Shown here: positions 4,773-6,236 of the stretch, piece by piece
How positions within the stretch are numbered: the first letter of the stretch is position 1
How the letters are laid out: every line of letters starts with the position of its first letter
Source of the DNA: JBBIRT01 sp037441725
Lineage (GTDB): Bacteria; Desulfobacterota; BSN033; UBA1163
Length of the DNA stretch: 6,236 bases
Assembly: GCA_037441725.1 (NCBI GenBank)
Contig: JBBIRT010000168.1
Span: 1-6,236, forward strand
Direction of reading: 5' to 3'
The notes under the pieces: model-generated
Databases searched by the model: none
What the model was told of the DNA's origin: nothing
What the model saw: the letters and a program-made list of their open reading frames with translations, nothing else
Made by a program: the position numbers and the translations under genes

Positions 4773-5707
4773 AAGTTCATGTATTGGTCACTGGAGGAGC
4801 AGGATATATCGGTTCAATCCTCTGTGAGCATCTGCTTGATGAAGGATATCAGGTTTCGGTCATTGATAATCTGATGTATGGACAGCATAGCCTGTTTCAT
4901 CTTTGTGGCCAGCCTGGATTTGATTTCATTTTTGGGGATGTCCGTGACGAAGGATTGATCAGAAAGCAATTAAAGGGGGCAGAGGTCTTGATCCCTCTTG
5001 CGGCTGTGGTAGGAGCTCCTGCTTGTAATCGAGATCCATGGCTTGCCCAATCGGTCAACTTAGAAGCGATCCGCTCCCTCAATCGCCTACGAAGCAGAGA
5101 GCAATTGATTATCTTTCCCACCACCAACAGTGGTTATGGAACCCAGTCTGGTGAGGTCTTTTGTACTGAGGAGACCCCATTAAATCCCATCTCCCTCTAT
5201 GGGCAGACCAAGGTTCAGGCTGAGGCAGAACTCCTGGATTCCCCTAATGTGATCAGTCTACGTCTGGCAACCGTGTTCGGGATGTCTCCTCGGATGCGAT
5301 TAGATTTATTGGTGAACCATTTTGTTTACGCCGCAGTCACGGAGGGATACCTTATCCTTTTTGAGAAGGATTTTAAAAGGAACTATATCCACATCCGAGA
5401 TGTGGCCGATTGCATGATTCATTGTATTAAGAACTCCGAGAAGATGGTTGGAAGACCTTATAATGTAGGGCTAGATTCTGCAAACCTTTCGAAGGCCGAA
5501 TTGGCCATGAAGGTGAAAGAATATCTTCCTGATTTTTGCATCCATTTTTCTGAGGTTGGGTATGATCCAGATCAGAGAAATTATATCGTTTCAAATGAAA
5601 GGTTAAAACGAGCAGGTTTTGAAGCCCATCGTTCTCTGGATGAGGGGATTAAGGAATTAATGAAGGGTTATCGAATGCTGGGCCGAACTCCCTTAAAGAA
5701 TGTATGA
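4769..5707 (+). CDS. NAD-dependent sugar-nucleotide epimerase/dehydratase (extended SDR)
   Basis: A 312-residue extended short-chain dehydrogenase/reductase of the kind that epimerises, dehydrates or reduces nucleotide-linked sugars in the cytoplasm. The Rossmann motif TGGAGYIGS spans 8-16, Asp33 ends beta-2 (VIDN) and favours NAD over NADP, GDVRD is at 56-60, LAAVVG at 78-83 matches the usual LAA region, the catalytic Ser/Thr lies in PTTNSGYG (117-124), and the catalytic pair is Tyr144 and Lys148 in YGQTK. RNYIHIRDVA at 204-213 is the typical C-terminal substrate-domain signature. All catalytic residues are intact and the length is normal. GGGGGAGAG precedes the start, which overlaps the MerR stop; its own stop overlaps the next ATG. 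With an HddC-like partner next to it, a GDP-heptose or related nucleotide-sugar substrate is a reasonable inference, but UDP- or dTDP-sugars cannot be excluded. Confidence 0.85.
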   Translation: MKVHVLVTGGAGYIGSILCEHLLDEGYQVSVIDNLMYGQHSLFHLCGQPGFDFIFGDVRDEGLIRKQLKGAEVLIPLAAVVGAPACNRDPWLAQSVNLEAIRSLNRLRSREQLIIFPTTNSGYGTQSGEVFCTEETPLNPISLYGQTKVQAEAELLDSPNVISLRLATVFGMSPRMRLDLLVNHFVYAAVTEGYLILFEKDFKRNYIHIRDVADCMIHCIKNSEKMVGRPYNVGLDSANLSKAELAMKVKEYLPDFCIHFSEVGYDPDQRNYIVSNERLKRAGFEAHRSLDEGIKELMKGYRMLGRTPLKNV

Positions 5708-6236
5708 AGAGAGTGAGAAATCTTTCAGAGATTACTGCTGTCATTCTTGCTGGAGGTCTAGGGACTCGACTCCGTTCAAAGGTCTCTGATCGCCCTAAGG
5801 TCCTGGCTGAGGTCCAAGGAAGGCCATTTATCACCTATCTCTTGGATCAGCTTTGGAGATCAGGAATAAAGAAAACGATTCTCTGTATAGGTTATTTGGG
5901 AGACCAAGTTCGATCTGTATTGGGAGAGACCTATGGGAAGGGGATTTCCTTGGCCTATTCCCAGGAGAAGGAGCCTTTCGGAACTGCAGGTGCTATTCGA
6001 TTGGCTTTTCCTCTATTTGATTCAAATCCTCTTCTGGTCATGAATGGAGATTCTTTCTGCAAAACTTCACTGGAGGCTTTTTGGGCCTGGCATCTGGATC
6101 GGAAGGCCAAGGCAACCATCCTATTGACCGAGATGTCAGATACCCAACATTACGGTCAAGTGGATTTGGATTCAAATGGGCGTGTCATCCATTTTTCAGA
6201 AAAAGACCCTTTGAAGGGACCGGGTTGGATTAATGC
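5704..6236 (+). CDS. hddC: D-glycero-alpha-D-manno-heptose 1-phosphate guanylyltransferase-like nucleotidyltransferase (3' end outside window)
   Basis: The open frame runs from ATG 5704 off the window end; 177 residues are visible of about 230-240 usual. It is an NTP_transferase-family enzyme that joins a sugar 1-phosphate to a nucleotide; the best match by eye is HddC, which makes GDP-D-glycero-alpha-D-manno-heptose from the heptose 1-phosphate and GTP. Motifs: AVILAGGLGTRLR (12-24, nucleotide binding), SDRPKVLAEVQGRPF (28-42, with Lys32), KEPFGTAGAIRLAF (89-102), MNGDS (113-117, Asp116 for the metal), and near the end FSEKD and GWIN, after which relatives continue to a GVY segment. SDRPKVLA with GRPF and the Asp-Gln-Leu helix favour HddC over glucose- or mannose-1-phosphate transferases, though those remain possible. 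It is translationally coupled to the epimerase by the ATGA at 5704-5707. Kinase (HddA), isomerase (GmhA) and phosphatase (GmhB) genes may follow outside the window. Confidence 0.78.
   Translation, partial: MKRVRNLSEITAVILAGGLGTRLRSKVSDRPKVLAEVQGRPFITYLLDQLWRSGIKKTILCIGYLGDQVRSVLGETYGKGISLAYSQEKEPFGTAGAIRLAFPLFDSNPLLVMNGDSFCKTSLEAFWAWHLDRKAKATILLTEMSDTQHYGQVDLDSNGRVIHFSEKDPLKGPGWIN

Noticed and set aside
4897..5127. Minus-strand open frames opposite the epimerase, and others opposite bases 328-948, 1492-2267 and 2321-2620
   Set aside because: They mirror strongly recognisable plus-strand genes, show no family motifs and have no ribosome binding sites; they are antisense shadows.

Overview
The window looks like chromosome of a flagellated Gram-negative bacterium of the Desulfobacterota (former Deltaproteobacteria) type. 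The reasons are a flgM gene paired with a DVU0524-like partner, a sigma-28-like and a sigma-54-like promoter, and genes for GDP-heptose style sugar-nucleotide metabolism. Base composition is moderate by eye (GC roughly in the forties) and no change in composition or mobile element is obvious. The lineage is an inference from gene content, not a measurement.

Layout: (1) Bases 1-954 encode the C-terminal half of an acetoacetyl-CoA synthetase, closed by a good intrinsic terminator. (2) Bases 1022-3368 are a rightward group: a small zincin-like metallopeptidase whose first 12 codons are out of frame with the rest, a metallo-beta-lactamase-fold hydrolase, and a class V (alanine-glyoxylate/serine-pyruvate type) aminotransferase with a strong ribosome binding site 2 bases after the hydrolase gene. 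(3) Bases 3408-4156 are a leftward flagellar pair: flgM (anti-sigma-28 factor), preceded by a 139-residue protein that combines a FlgM-like linker box with a C-terminus resembling FlaG. (4) A 262-base divergent intergenic region (4157-4418) carries a sigma-28-like promoter firing left into the flagellar pair, and a very good sigma-54 -24/-12 promoter firing right. It also holds a perfect 8-bp inverted repeat across the predicted sigma-54 start site, whose right arm is the -35 of a weaker rightward sigma-28 candidate. (5) Bases 4419-6236 are a tightly coupled rightward operon: a MerR-type regulator, an NAD-dependent sugar-nucleotide epimerase/dehydratase, and an HddC-like heptose-1-phosphate guanylyltransferase cut by the window end. 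Both junctions are ATGA overlaps.

The main point of interest is the divergent region. It places a heptose/nucleotide-sugar operon led by its own MerR regulator under promoters of the two sigma factors that normally run flagellar gene cascades, back to back with the sigma-28 checkpoint gene flgM. The simplest hypothesis is a surface or flagellar glycan whose synthesis is timed with flagellar assembly. The second point is the FlgM/FlaG-like composite protein. The third is the one-base frameshift in the metallopeptidase gene.
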